A stretch of DNA of 21,588 nt from Methylotenera_A sp031429035 (GTDB taxonomy: Bacteria > Pseudomonadota > Gammaproteobacteria > Burkholderiales > Methylophilaceae): positions 1 to 21,588 of the forward strand of contig JANOYU010000123.1 in assembly GCA_031429035.1 (NCBI GenBank), in the 5' to 3' direction. This document shows, in pieces, positions 1 through 7,839 of this stretch (positions are counted from its first letter, which is position 1; each line of letters opens with the position of its first letter). The position numbers were made by a program, and so were the translations under genes. The notes under the pieces were generated by a model. The model was not told the DNA's origin. It searched no databases and was given only the letters and a program-made list of their open reading frames with translations.

Positions 1-717
1 AACCACATTGGTAATCGCCGCATCGCGCGGGCGGGCGAGTTGGTTGAGCAGCCAAATCGGCAATGTCACCTCGTGGCCCGCGGTGAAAATGGTGACGATA
101 AGCTCATCAAACGACAGCGCAAATGCCAGCAATCCGCCCGCCAATAGGGCGGTTGCGAGTTGAGGCAAGATAATGCGGCGGAATGTCACAAAACCATCTG
201 CGCCTAAATCCATCGACGCTTCTACTAGGCTGTGCGGCATACGCCGAAAGCGCGCCACCACGTTGTTGTAAATCATTACCACACAGAAGGTCGCGTGGCT
301 GACGACAATTGTCCAAAAACCAAGCTCAATATTCAGCAAGCTCATGGCGGACAACAGCGCGATGCCCGTGATTATGCCAGGTAGCGCAATGGGTAAAATC
401 AGCATCGTGGTGATGGCATTTTTGCCAAAAAAATTGCGTCGATATAAAGCGGCGGCGGCCATTGTGCCCATGATTAAAGCCAGTAAGGTCGCCACAGTTG
501 CCACTTTTAGCGAAAGCGTGATGGCCGACATCACGTCATCGCGCGCAAACGCGGCGCTAAACCATTTGAGTGTGAAGTAGGTATTGTTGCCATCGTGTGC
601 AACAAAAGCATTGATTAAAATGAATACGATGGGGAAGTGCAAAAATACTAGGCCGCCATAGGCAAGGGTTTTAAGCCAGATTGGGGGTTTATTATCTTTA
701 GATTTATTAGAGAGCAT
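1..717 (-). CDS. ydcV: Putrescine-type ABC transporter permease YdcV (3' end cut by window edge)
   Basis: Inner-membrane permease of a polyamine-family ABC importer, second of two permeases in this operon. The reading frame is open from ATG at 717 to base 1 (239 codons), so the C-terminus lies outside the window; family members are about 265 residues, so roughly 25 are missing. Several hydrophobic segments are evident. The cytoplasmic EAA loop that contacts the ATPase reads VEASMDLGADGF..FRRIILP, and the segment FALSFDELIVTIFTAGHE matches the PotC/YdcV group as I remember it. The start codon overlaps the end of ydcU by 11 bp, which suggests translational coupling. The E. coli YdcV sequence as I recall it aligns throughout. 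Assignment as a polyamine permease is strong; substrate specificity is inferred from the operon. Confidence 0.9.
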   Translation of the reverse strand, partial: MLSNKSKDNKPPIWLKTLAYGGLVFLHFPIVFILINAFVAHDGNNTYFTLKWFSAAFARDDVMSAITLSLKVATVATLLALIMGTMAAAALYRRNFFGKNAITTMLILPIALPGIITGIALLSAMSLLNIELGFWTIVVSHATFCVVMIYNNVVARFRRMPHSLVEASMDLGADGFVTFRRIILPQLATALLAGGLLAFALSFDELIVTIFTAGHEVTLPIWLLNQLARPRDAAITNVV

Positions 718-1639
718 CGAACGCTCCTGCTTTTCTTGCCAGCGACAAATAAATAAAAATCAACACAATCGGCACCACGGTAAACGCGGCTGCCAGCGGC
801 ATGTTGCCGATAGAGCCTTGCATGGTGTACACCATGGTACCAATGTACAAGCCGCTAGGGCCGATGAGTTGCGGGATAATGTAATCGCCCAGCGTGAGCG
901 AAAAAGTAAAAATTGAACCTGCGATGACTCCTGGGAATACTAATGGCAATAACACTTTGCGGAAGGTTTGCGCGGGCTTTGCGCCCAAATCTGCCGAGGC
1001 TTGTAGCAAGTTGGTCGGTACGCGCTCTAGCGCAGCTTGAATCGGTAAAATCATAAATGGTAGCCAAATATAAGTGAACACCATGAAGCGGCCAAGGTTA
1101 GAAGTTGCTAAAGTATTGCCACTAATGATGGGCAATTGCAGCAAAGATTCAAGCGCGCCAGTTAGCCCTAAGTGATTGAATAACCAATACAAAATACCTT
1201 CTTGCGATAAAATTACCGTCCATGCGTAAGTTTTCACAATGTAGCTCGCCCACATCGGCAACATCACCGCGATGTAGAAAAAACCTTTTTCGCGCGTACT
1301 ACCGTAACGCGTCATGTAATAGGCGATTGGGAAAGCGATTGCAGCGCAAGCCAGCGTCACCGCGACTGCCATGCTTAAGGTGCGTAAAATAATATCAAGG
1401 TTTGTGCTGTCAAATAAAACGCGGTAATTATCCAGCGTTAAATCGCTGGTAACCGCCATGCTAAAGTCGTCAAAAGTGTAAAAACTTTGCCAAAGTAGCG
1501 CAAACAAAGAGCCCAAGTAAACCACGCCAAACCATAGTAGTGGCGGGGTTAGCAGCAAGAATAGGAAGAGATTATTTTTGCGATATAGCGTGTTGCTAAA
1601 GCTTCTTAAAACTGTATTTTTTAAGACCTGCGTTGTCAT
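707..1639 (-). CDS. ydcU: Putrescine-type ABC transporter permease YdcU
   Basis: First permease of the importer, 310 residues, with about six hydrophobic membrane segments beginning near residue 25. The EAA loop is visible late in the protein (LLQASADLGAKPAQTFRKVLLP), and the GDYIIPQLIG segment after it is typical of PotB/PotH/YdcU permeases. It starts 2 bp after the ydcT stop and overlaps ydcV by 11 bp, so the four genes form one tight operon. It should pair with YdcV to form the channel through the inner membrane. The YdcU name rests mainly on its position between clear ydcT and ydcV orthologues; by sequence alone PotB-family permease is the safe statement. Confidence 0.88.
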   Translation of the reverse strand: MTTQVLKNTVLRSFSNTLYRKNNLFLFLLLTPPLLWFGVVYLGSLFALLWQSFYTFDDFSMAVTSDLTLDNYRVLFDSTNLDIILRTLSMAVAVTLACAAIAFPIAYYMTRYGSTREKGFFYIAVMLPMWASYIVKTYAWTVILSQEGILYWLFNHLGLTGALESLLQLPIISGNTLATSNLGRFMVFTYIWLPFMILPIQAALERVPTNLLQASADLGAKPAQTFRKVLLPLVFPGVIAGSIFTFSLTLGDYIIPQLIGPSGLYIGTMVYTMQGSIGNMPLAAAFTVVPIVLIFIYLSLARKAGAFDAL

Positions 1640-1641
1640 GC

Positions 1642-2682
1642 TTAATTATCCAGCAAAACCATATCGCTTTTTAGCCAACGTACAATTAAATTGTTGCCAA
1701 TTTTCGGTAGTTCAGCTTCGTTGTAATCGGCGCTAGAAACAACAAAAGCAATTTTTTGCTGACCCACATCTAGCGTAATTTTGCTGCTAGCACCTTGATA
1801 TTGCACATCGACGACCGTGCCATTCACCGCAAAAGTGTCGGGCTGTTTTGCGCCCCTGTCTAGAGAAATATGGCCAAAAAATAGTTGTTCAGGGCGAATG
1901 GAAAATGGTTGATTTTTACCCGTTATTTGCAATGCTAATTTACTGTTTATTACATTAGAAGTACCAACAAAATCGGCCACAAAGCTGGTTTTTGGCTGCA
2001 TATACAAGTTACGCGGCGTATCGACTTGTTCGATTCTGCCTTTGTTAAAAACAGCCACACGGTCAGACATCGATAACGCTTCAGTTTGGTCATGTGTCAC
2101 GTAAATAAAAGTAATGCCGAGCTGTTTATGCAGATTTTTCAGCTCATGTTGCATTTGCTCGCGCAGTTTTAAATCGAGCGCGCCAAGCGGTTCATCTAGC
2201 AACAATACGCGTGGTTTATTCACCAAAGCCCTCGCCAATGCGACGCGCTGGCGTTGCCCGCCAGAGAGTTCGCCAGGTTTGCGTTGGCCATATTGGCCTA
2301 GCGCGACTAATGTTAAAGCGTCTTGCGCGCGGCTGATGCATTCATTTTTAGCAATACCTTTTACCACCAAGCCATAAGCCACGTTATCCAGCACGTTCAT
2401 GTGCGGAAACAACGCGTAATCTTGAAACACTGTGTTCACTTCACGCTCGTACGGTGGTGCGCCTGCGGCTTCTTTGCCAAATATTTTGATGCTGCCAGAG
2501 GTCGGTTGCTCGAAGCCTGCGATTAAGCGTAAACAAGTAGTTTTGCCAGAGCCGCTGGGGCCGAGCATGGAGAAAAATTCGCCTTCTGCGACGGAAATTG
2601 TAACGTCATCAACCGCGCGTACAATATTACTGGCGCTGCCGTAGTGGCGGCTGACAGCGGAGAACTCAACTGCTGAAACCAT
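1642..2682 (-). CDS. ydcT: Polyamine ABC transporter ATP-binding protein YdcT
   Basis: ATPase that powers the importer at the cytoplasmic face. Counting from ATG at 2682 (346 residues): Walker A GPSGSGKTT at 41-49, Q-loop glutamine at 87, ABC signature LSGGQ at 139-143 and Walker B LLLDEP with D163/E164. An H-loop THD follows, then a C-terminal TOBE-like regulatory region. A longer reading from GTG at 2703 adds seven residues and overlaps ydcS by 11 bp. I prefer the ATG because the following residues (MVSAVEF) line up with the start of E. coli YdcT as I recall it; a GGAAGA sequence about 13 bp upstream is a poorly spaced ribosome site. It ends 2 bp before ydcU. Confidence 0.92.
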   Translation of the reverse strand: MVSAVEFSAVSRHYGSASNIVRAVDDVTISVAEGEFFSMLGPSGSGKTTCLRLIAGFEQPTSGSIKIFGKEAAGAPPYEREVNTVFQDYALFPHMNVLDNVAYGLVVKGIAKNECISRAQDALTLVALGQYGQRKPGELSGGQRQRVALARALVNKPRVLLLDEPLGALDLKLREQMQHELKNLHKQLGITFIYVTHDQTEALSMSDRVAVFNKGRIEQVDTPRNLYMQPKTSFVADFVGTSNVINSKLALQITGKNQPFSIRPEQLFFGHISLDRGAKQPDTFAVNGTVVDVQYQGASSKITLDVGQQKIAFVVSSADYNEAELPKIGNNLIVRWLKSDMVLLDN

Positions 2683-2692
2683 CAGTTGAAAT

Positions 2693-3859
2693 CTATCTTC
2701 CACCCATAATGCTGATGTAGTCCTTCGTCCAGCGGCTATACGGCACGCAGCCTTCTTTTAAGCTACATTTGGCTTGTGGTGTTTTCCAAAATTTAATTTC
2801 GGTAAAGCGGGTAAAACCATTCACTGTGCAGAAATCGCTGCCACCTGGGGCTTTAGTTTTGCAAGCAGTTGGCACCGCTGGGTTAGAACCAAACCATTCA
2901 GCCAAGCCAGATTGTAAGTTGGGGTTTAGCGAATGTTGCATCCATTTATAGGCACAGTTTGGGTGTTTTGCAGTTGCGGCTAACATGGTGGTATCTGCCC
3001 AGCCTGTTGCGCCCTCGGTTGGAATCACTGAAGCAATTGGTTGTTTTTCATTCACCAAAGCATTCACTTGATATGGCCAAGCACTGCTCGCCACCACGCC
3101 TTCTTTTTTAAAATCAGTCATTTGCACAGTCACGTCATGCCAATATCTATGCGTTAGCACTTTTTGTTGGCGCAACAGTTTTAGTACGGCTGCGTATTGC
3201 TTTTCGTTGAGCTCATACGGGTCTTTAATGCCCAGCGCTGGCTCTTTGCTCATTAAATACAGGGCTGCATCGGCAATATAAATTGGCCCATCATATGCTT
3301 GCACGCGGCCTTTATTGGGCTTGCCATCGGGCAGGTTTTGCGCCTCAAACACGGTTGCCCAGCTAGTGGGCGCAGTTTTAAACACAGTAGTGTTGTACAT
3401 TAGTACATTTGGCCCCCATTGGTATGGCACGCCATAATGCTTGCCATCAACGGTGTGCCAAGGCGCATTTTGTAAGCGTGAATCAATGGTTGACCATGCC
3501 GGAATAAGCGCAGTATTAATATGTTGTACTTTTTTACCAGCCACTAAACGCAAGCTAGCATCGCCTGATGCGGTGACTAAATCGTAGCCACCTTTATTCA
3601 TTAGTGACACCATTTCATCCGACGTTGCGGCAGTTTTTACATTAACTTTACAGCCTGTTTCTTTCTCAAAACCAGTAACCCAATCATAATTTTTATCAGT
3701 TGCGCCATTTTCAAGATAACCAGGCCAAGCAATGATATCTAATTTACCTTCCGCTTTGCCAATTTTAGTCATATGATCTGCGCTAGCACTGGTAAAACTA
3801 ACCGCAAAACCCAATGCTAAGCTAATGATTACACTGTTTTTTATTGAAGTTGACATCAT
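2693..3859 (-). CDS. ydcS: Periplasmic putrescine-binding protein YdcS
   Basis: Solute-binding protein (388 residues) of the PotD/YdcS family that would capture putrescine in the periplasm and deliver it to YdcUV. Residues 1-27 form a Sec signal peptide ending in ASA, with likely cleavage before Asp28. The mature part contains LDIIAWPGYLENG, the AATSDEMVSLMNKGGYDLV block, PYQWGPNVLMYN and WADTTML, and ends IMGGR, all as in E. coli YdcS. E. coli YdcS has also been reported with a polyhydroxybutyrate-synthase activity, so a second role is possible. The ATG at 3859 has a good ribosome site (AAAGGGG, about 7 bp upstream). It is the first gene of the operon, and a MocR-type box lies about 75 bp upstream. 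Confidence 0.93.
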   Translation of the reverse strand: MMSTSIKNSVIISLALGFAVSFTSASADHMTKIGKAEGKLDIIAWPGYLENGATDKNYDWVTGFEKETGCKVNVKTAATSDEMVSLMNKGGYDLVTASGDASLRLVAGKKVQHINTALIPAWSTIDSRLQNAPWHTVDGKHYGVPYQWGPNVLMYNTTVFKTAPTSWATVFEAQNLPDGKPNKGRVQAYDGPIYIADAALYLMSKEPALGIKDPYELNEKQYAAVLKLLRQQKVLTHRYWHDVTVQMTDFKKEGVVASSAWPYQVNALVNEKQPIASVIPTEGATGWADTTMLAATAKHPNCAYKWMQHSLNPNLQSGLAEWFGSNPAVPTACKTKAPGGSDFCTVNGFTRFTEIKFWKTPQAKCSLKEGCVPYSRWTKDYISIMGGR

Positions 3860-3932
3860 GTTAAACCCCTTTGTAAATAATTAAACAATACGCAATTAAA
3901 CATTATCATTGTTTTCTTAAATTGGCTATGTA

Positions 3933-3970
3933 ACAAGAGCCATTTAGATTAATTAATTAGAACCACTTTT
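3933..3970 (-). promoter_or_regulatory. MocR-type direct-repeat box upstream of ydcS
   Basis: On the minus strand this reads AAAAGTGGTTCTA, 12 bp of AT-rich spacer, then TAAATGGCTCTTGT. The half-sites TGGTTCT (3965-3959) and TGGCTCT (3942-3936) start exactly 23 bp apart. The same arrangement occurs at 10342-10379 and 15925-15962. Its outer end touches the dadR stop codon (3972-3970), so ydcSTUV has its own control region just behind dadR. Operator function is inferred. Confidence 0.75.
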
Positions 3971-4467
3971 TAATCTTTCGTTTCTTGCAAAGGCAAGGCA
4001 AAGCCTTCTTTTACTTCCTCCATCACGATATAGCTGCGCGATTCTTGCGCGCCGGGCAGTGTTAATAAAATATCGCCAAGCAGTGTGCGGTAATCGGCCA
4101 TTTGTGCAATGCGCGCTTTGACTAAATAATCAAAATCACCGCTGACTAAATGGCACTCTAATACGCTGGGTAGCTTGAGAATTTCTTGCTTAAATTTGCC
4201 AAAAATAGCGCCACTTTTGGTGGAGAGTTTTAGCTCGACAAACACCAGCAAACCTAGCCCTAAAGCTTGCGGGCTCAAGCGGGCGTGATAACCTAAAATC
4301 ACGCCTTCTTTTTCTAAGTTTTTTACCCGCTCGCCGCATGGCGTCACCGATAAACCAACTTTCTCTGCCAGTTCGGTAATAGCAATGCGCGCATCGGCTT
4401 GCAACACGCTTAAAATTTTTAAATCAATGCGATCAAGCTCGCGAATATTGTGGCTGCGCATGCGCAT
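3970..4467 (-). CDS. dadR: Lrp/AsnC-family regulator, DadR-like
   Basis: Transcriptional regulator of 165 residues, typical for the Lrp family. An N-terminal helix-turn-helix spans about residues 12-60 (LDRIDLKILSVLQADARI, then LAEKVGLSVTPCGERVKNLE). A C-terminal RAM/AsnC ligand domain follows, containing LECHLVSGDFDYLVKARI and YRTLLGDILLTLPG, the stretch most conserved between Lrp and Pseudomonas DadR. It is divergent from dadA, as expected for a regulator of D-alanine catabolism that responds to alanine. A good ribosome site (AGGA, 6 bp spacing) supports ATG at 4467. A broader Lrp-like role is possible; the dadR name rests on context and on resemblance recalled from memory. Confidence 0.87.
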   Translation of the reverse strand: MRMRSHNIRELDRIDLKILSVLQADARIAITELAEKVGLSVTPCGERVKNLEKEGVILGYHARLSPQALGLGLLVFVELKLSTKSGAIFGKFKQEILKLPSVLECHLVSGDFDYLVKARIAQMADYRTLLGDILLTLPGAQESRSYIVMEEVKEGFALPLQETKD

Positions 4468-4619
4468 GGTTTGTCCTAACTTAAAATATTAACTATTTTA
4501 GATAATATTACTGCTATTTTTATATAAAAAGTCAATTTTAAATGTTTTATTAATTTATTAAGGTAATTAATGCTGCATTATTTGCATACACTATTGTTAA
4601 TAATTTAATAAAGGTTTAT
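4468..4619. promoter_or_regulatory. Divergent dadR/dadA control region
   Basis: A 152-bp, very AT-rich intergenic stretch must hold both promoters. It contains AAAGG about 5 bp before the dadA ATG and AGGA 6 bp before the dadR ATG. I could not single out a convincing -35/-10 pair or Lrp box. No copy of the MocR-type box is present here. Confidence 0.6.
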
Positions 4620-5888
4620 ATGAAGGTGCTTATTTTAGGATCGGGCGTGGTGGGGGTGACCAGCGCCTACTATTTGGCCAAAAAAGGTTTTAGTGTGACC
4701 GTTATAGACCGTCAACCAGCGGTAGGCATGGAGACCAGTTTTGCCAATGCAGGGCAAATTTCACCAGGTTATTCTGCGCCATGGGCGGCGCCTGGCGTGC
4801 CGATGAAGGCGCTTAAATGGCTGTTTCAACGTCACGCGCCATTGGCCGTTAAGCCCGATTTTTCATTGTGGCAATTGCAATGGACGCTGAAATTGTTGCG
4901 CAATTGCACGGCTGCGCGCTACGATATTAACAAAGAACGCATGGTGCGGTTAGCCGAATACAGCCGCGACTGCATCGGCGAGCTGCGAAGTGAGACGGGC
5001 ATAGCTTACGAAGGCCGCACGCAAGGCACGCTGCAAGTGTTTCGCACGCAAAAACAATTAGACGCTGAAGCCAAAGACATTAAAGTGTTGACTAGATTAG
5101 GCGTGCCGTTTGAACACCTAGACCCAGATGGTTGCGCTCGCGCCGAGCCTGCATTGGCGCTGGTTAAAGACCAATTGCTGGGTGGCTTGCGCTTGCCACA
5201 TGACGAAACAGGTGATTGCCAACTATTTACGCAAAACTTGGCTGAAAAAGCCAAAGCACTTGGCGTAAATTTTAGACAAGATGTACAAATTGAGCGATTG
5301 TTGACTGAAAATAGCCAATTAAAAGGGGTGGAAATTAGTACTAAAAATGGCAAAGAAATGCTGCAGGCTGACCATTATGTAGTCGCGCTGGGTAGCTATT
5401 CGCGCCAGCTCATGCAGGGTTTGGGTATCAATATTCCTGTGTATCCGGTGAAAGGTTATTCGCTTACCGTGCCAGTGATTGATACTTATGCAGCGCCTAT
5501 ATCTACGGTAATGGACGAAACCTACAAAGTAGCGATTACCCGCTTTAACAGCAGAATTAGAGTCGGCGGTATGGCCGAGCTTTCTGGTTATGATTTAAGC
5601 TTAAACCCGCGCCGCCGCGAAACGTTAGAGATGGTGCTAAATAGTTTATTCCCCAATGGCGGCGACATTTCAAAAGGTCAATTTTGGACTGGCTTGCGGC
5701 CGATGACGCCAGACGGCACGCCCATCATAGGCAAAGTTGCACAAGCTAATAATGTTTGGCTAAACACTGGCCACGGTACGCTGGGTTGGACCATGGCTTG
5801 CGGATCGGCGCAAGTATTAGCCGATTTAATGGCGAGTCAAAAACCTGCAATTGCCAGTGACGATTTGGCATTAAGCCGTTACAATTAG
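4620..5888 (+). CDS. dadA: D-amino acid dehydrogenase (DadA)
   Basis: Membrane-associated FAD enzyme that oxidises D-alanine and other D-amino acids to the imino acid, which hydrolyses to pyruvate and ammonia while electrons pass to the respiratory chain. It has 422 residues against about 432 in E. coli. The FAD Rossmann motif GSGVVG is at 7-12, followed by the DadA-type segment GMETSFANAGQISPGYSAPWAAPG. The C-terminus has GLRPMTPDGTPIIG and NTGHGTLGWTMACGSAQVLADL, which closes over the flavin. The ATG at 4620 follows AAAGG. With dadR, alr and ridA nearby, it forms a D-/L-alanine degradation group. Confidence 0.96.
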   Translation: MKVLILGSGVVGVTSAYYLAKKGFSVTVIDRQPAVGMETSFANAGQISPGYSAPWAAPGVPMKALKWLFQRHAPLAVKPDFSLWQLQWTLKLLRNCTAARYDINKERMVRLAEYSRDCIGELRSETGIAYEGRTQGTLQVFRTQKQLDAEAKDIKVLTRLGVPFEHLDPDGCARAEPALALVKDQLLGGLRLPHDETGDCQLFTQNLAEKAKALGVNFRQDVQIERLLTENSQLKGVEISTKNGKEMLQADHYVVALGSYSRQLMQGLGINIPVYPVKGYSLTVPVIDTYAAPISTVMDETYKVAITRFNSRIRVGGMAELSGYDLSLNPRRRETLEMVLNSLFPNGGDISKGQFWTGLRPMTPDGTPIIGKVAQANNVWLNTGHGTLGWTMACGSAQVLADLMASQKPAIASDDLALSRYN

Positions 5889-5917
5889 TTATATAAATAC
5901 CATGCGAGTAAATTACA

Positions 5918-5955
5918 ATGCCCTGTAAGCCAATATCCATGCGGTTTGCAGGCAT
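5918..5955. repeat. Palindromic repeat, copy 1, between dadA and alr
   Basis: The core at 5921-5951 forms an imperfect hairpin: CTGTAAGCC against GGTTTGCAG, with a loop including AATATCCAT. The outer bases ATGCC/GGCAT extend the stem imperfectly. The core matches the reverse complement of 8351-8381 at 27 of 31 positions, so it is a dispersed element. Two of the four differences lie in the stem and leave G-U wobbles on the plus-strand RNA. Confidence 0.7.
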
Positions 5956-6000
5956 GCCAAATAAAGTTAGCCTTTTTAAATACTAAATTACATATAAAAA

Positions 6001-7116
6001 ATGTCCCGTCCCGCTATTGCACATATTAGATTAGATGCGTTTCGCCATAATTATCGCGTTGCCAAACAATTGCATGGCGGCAAAGCGCTGGCGGTAATTA
6101 AAGCCAATGCCTATGGCCATGGCGCGGTGCAATGCGCCAAAGCGATTGAAAATGAAGCGGATGGCTTTGCCGTGGCTTGTTTAGAAGAAGCGCTGCAACT
6201 TAGGCAAGCAGGTATTAAAAACCCAATTTTGTTGCTAGAAGGCTTTTTTGAAGCCGCCGAGTTGCCCGAAATTGTCGCCAATGATTTGTGGATAGTTATT
6301 CACGCGCAGTGGCAAGTTGATATTTTACTAGCAGAAAAGTTACATAAACCACTGCATATTTGGCTGAAAATGGATAGCGGTATGCACCGTGTTGGTTTGC
6401 ATGCAACAGCCTACCAACAAGCCTACATGCGCCTTGCAGGGCATGCGAATACTGAAAAAATTGTTCTGATGAGCCATTTTGCTAATGCGGATAATCTGAA
6501 AAGTGAGCATACCAAGCAGCAAATTGCAGTTTTTCAGCAAGCGGTGCAAGGCCTAAAGTTTGATGAAGTCAGTTTGTGCAATTCGGCCGCTATTTTGGGC
6601 TGGCCTCAATCTTACAATAACTGGTCGCGGCCTGGCATTATGTTGTATGGCGCTGATCCGCTAGTGGCCAACGTGATGAATGAAGTGGCAGAAAAAATGC
6701 CAATAACGCAGTTACGCGCGGTGATGCAACTAAGCTCAAAAATTATTTCTGTTCGTACCATTCAAAAAGGTGAATCAATCGGCTATGGCAGCATTTTTAC
6801 GGCAGAAAAAGATACCATAGTAGGCGTGGTAGCGATTGGCTACGCTGATGGCTACCCGCGTAGTGCCAGCCAAAAAAAGGGAATAACTGCGCCTGCAGCG
6901 GTGGATGGCGTTTTAACATACCTAATAGGCCGCGTTTCCATGGATATGTTGTTCGTCGATTTAACTGATATTCCGCAAGCTAAAATCGGCTCAAACGTTG
7001 AGCTATGGGGCGATCAAGTATTAGCAAATGATGTTGCCAATGCGGCTGGGACGATTGCTTACGAGCTGTTTTGCAATGTAAAACGCGTGCAATTTAAGTA
7101 TTCTGATTCGCGATAA
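6001..7116 (+). CDS. alr: Alanine racemase (Alr/DadX)
   Basis: PLP enzyme interconverting L- and D-alanine; beside dadA it probably serves as the catabolic racemase (DadX) feeding D-alanine to DadA, and D-alanine is also needed for peptidoglycan. It has 371 residues, in the family range. The PLP lysine is K34 in AVIKANAYGHG. The second catalytic base is Tyr262 in IGYGS, followed by IGYADGYPR and the conserved GRVSMDM block. No clear Shine-Dalgarno sequence precedes the ATG at 6001 (upstream is AT-rich), so initiation may be weak. It is 112 bp from dadA with a hairpin in between, so co-transcription is uncertain. Whether this is the only racemase in the genome cannot be seen here. Confidence 0.95.
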   Translation: MSRPAIAHIRLDAFRHNYRVAKQLHGGKALAVIKANAYGHGAVQCAKAIENEADGFAVACLEEALQLRQAGIKNPILLLEGFFEAAELPEIVANDLWIVIHAQWQVDILLAEKLHKPLHIWLKMDSGMHRVGLHATAYQQAYMRLAGHANTEKIVLMSHFANADNLKSEHTKQQIAVFQQAVQGLKFDEVSLCNSAAILGWPQSYNNWSRPGIMLYGADPLVANVMNEVAEKMPITQLRAVMQLSSKIISVRTIQKGESIGYGSIFTAEKDTIVGVVAIGYADGYPRSASQKKGITAPAAVDGVLTYLIGRVSMDMLFVDLTDIPQAKIGSNVELWGDQVLANDVANAAGTIAYELFCNVKRVQFKYSDSR

Positions 7117-7150
7117 ATTGCTGACTATTTGTCAATAATACTTCCTACTT

Positions 7151-7178
7151 CGTCATACCAGCGCAGGCTGGTATCTAG
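7151..7178 (+). repeat. REP-like palindrome, left member of an inverted pair
   Basis: It starts CGTCATACCAGC and ends GCTGGTATCTAG, giving a stem with ACCAGC/GCTGGT around a short GCAG centre. It is paired with an inverted relative at 7272-7299. The two differ at four positions, two of which are complementary stem changes (A-T versus T-A), so the hairpin is preserved. Confidence 0.75.
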
Positions 7179-7271
7179 TCAAACTACAGTTTTTTGTGAT
7201 TGAGTTAAACGCATAAAAGTGACGATTTTGTTTTAAGGCTTAATTGTCACAGTTGTTAATTTGAAACCTGT

Positions 7272-7299
7272 CTGGATTCCAGCCTACGCTGGAATGACG
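7272..7299 (-). repeat. REP-like palindrome, right member of the inverted pair
   Basis: On the minus strand it starts CGTCATTCCAGC and ends GCTGGAATCCAG, the widespread GTCATTCC...GGAATCCAG style of proteobacterial intergenic repeat. Together with 7151-7178 it forms a BIME-like unit filling most of the alr-ridA gap (7117-7350). It may cap or terminate the alr transcript. Confidence 0.75.
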
Positions 7300-7350
7300 G
7301 TTTACTAATAAAGAATTCTAAAATAAATTACTTTAATATTAAGGAAAATC

Positions 7351-7722
7351 ATGAAAACCATCCAAACCCCTTACGCCCCCGCCGCCATAGGCCCATATTC
7401 GCAAGCGATTGCTATTGGCGATTTACTATTCACCTCAGGCCAAATCCCGCTGCGCGCAGATGGCACATTGAATGACGGCGACATTACTGCACAAACTACA
7501 CAAGTATTGGCCAACCTAAAAGCAGTGATTGAAGCCGCAGGCGGCAGCTTAAACAAAGTCGTTAAAACAACCGTTTTTATGAAAAACTTAGATGATTTTG
7601 CACCGATGAATAAAGTCTATGGCGAAGCGTTTGGCAGCCACACGCCCGCGCGATCAACCGTGCAAGTGGCCAAATTGCCACGCGATGTGTTGGTGGAAAT
7701 TGAAGCGATTGTCGCATTGTAA
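7351..7722 (+). CDS. ridA: RidA family reactive imine/enamine deaminase
   Basis: Small cytosolic protein of 123 residues, probably a trimer, that speeds hydrolysis of reactive 2-aminoacrylate and imino acids released by PLP and flavin enzymes. Family hallmarks are IGPYSQAI near the N-terminus, FTSGQIPL, and the catalytic arginine (Arg101) in PARSTVQVAKLPRD, followed by VEIEAIVAL at the end. It has a strong ribosome site (AAGGA, about 6 bp before ATG at 7351). Next to dadA, alr and several aminotransferases it likely disposes of imino-pyruvate made by DadA. It is separated from alr by a REP pair and probably has its own promoter. Confidence 0.95.
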   Translation: MKTIQTPYAPAAIGPYSQAIAIGDLLFTSGQIPLRADGTLNDGDITAQTTQVLANLKAVIEAAGGSLNKVVKTTVFMKNLDDFAPMNKVYGEAFGSHTPARSTVQVAKLPRDVLVEIEAIVAL

Positions 7723-7839
7723 ATCTAAACCGAGCAAGCCAAAACTGACTTTTTTCGTTACTTGAAGTGGTATTTTAAGATTGAAGCGAGCATACTGACT
7801 TTAATAATATCAGCATTTTTAATAAAATGGAGACGTAAA

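Noticed and set aside
344..580. 78-codon plus-strand open frame
   Set aside because: It lies wholly antisense to ydcV, whose frame encodes a clear permease with an EAA loop; no family resemblance.
2683..2703. GTG start for ydcT overlapping ydcS
   Set aside because: Possible, but the residues from ATG 2682 match the YdcT N-terminus; the GTG reading adds a non-matching seven-residue lead.
7762..7839. N-terminal extension of the CigR-like protein
   Set aside because: The extension has no good ribosome site and would bury the signal peptide; GTG at 7840 has GGAG at 7 bp and starts the signal peptide cleanly.
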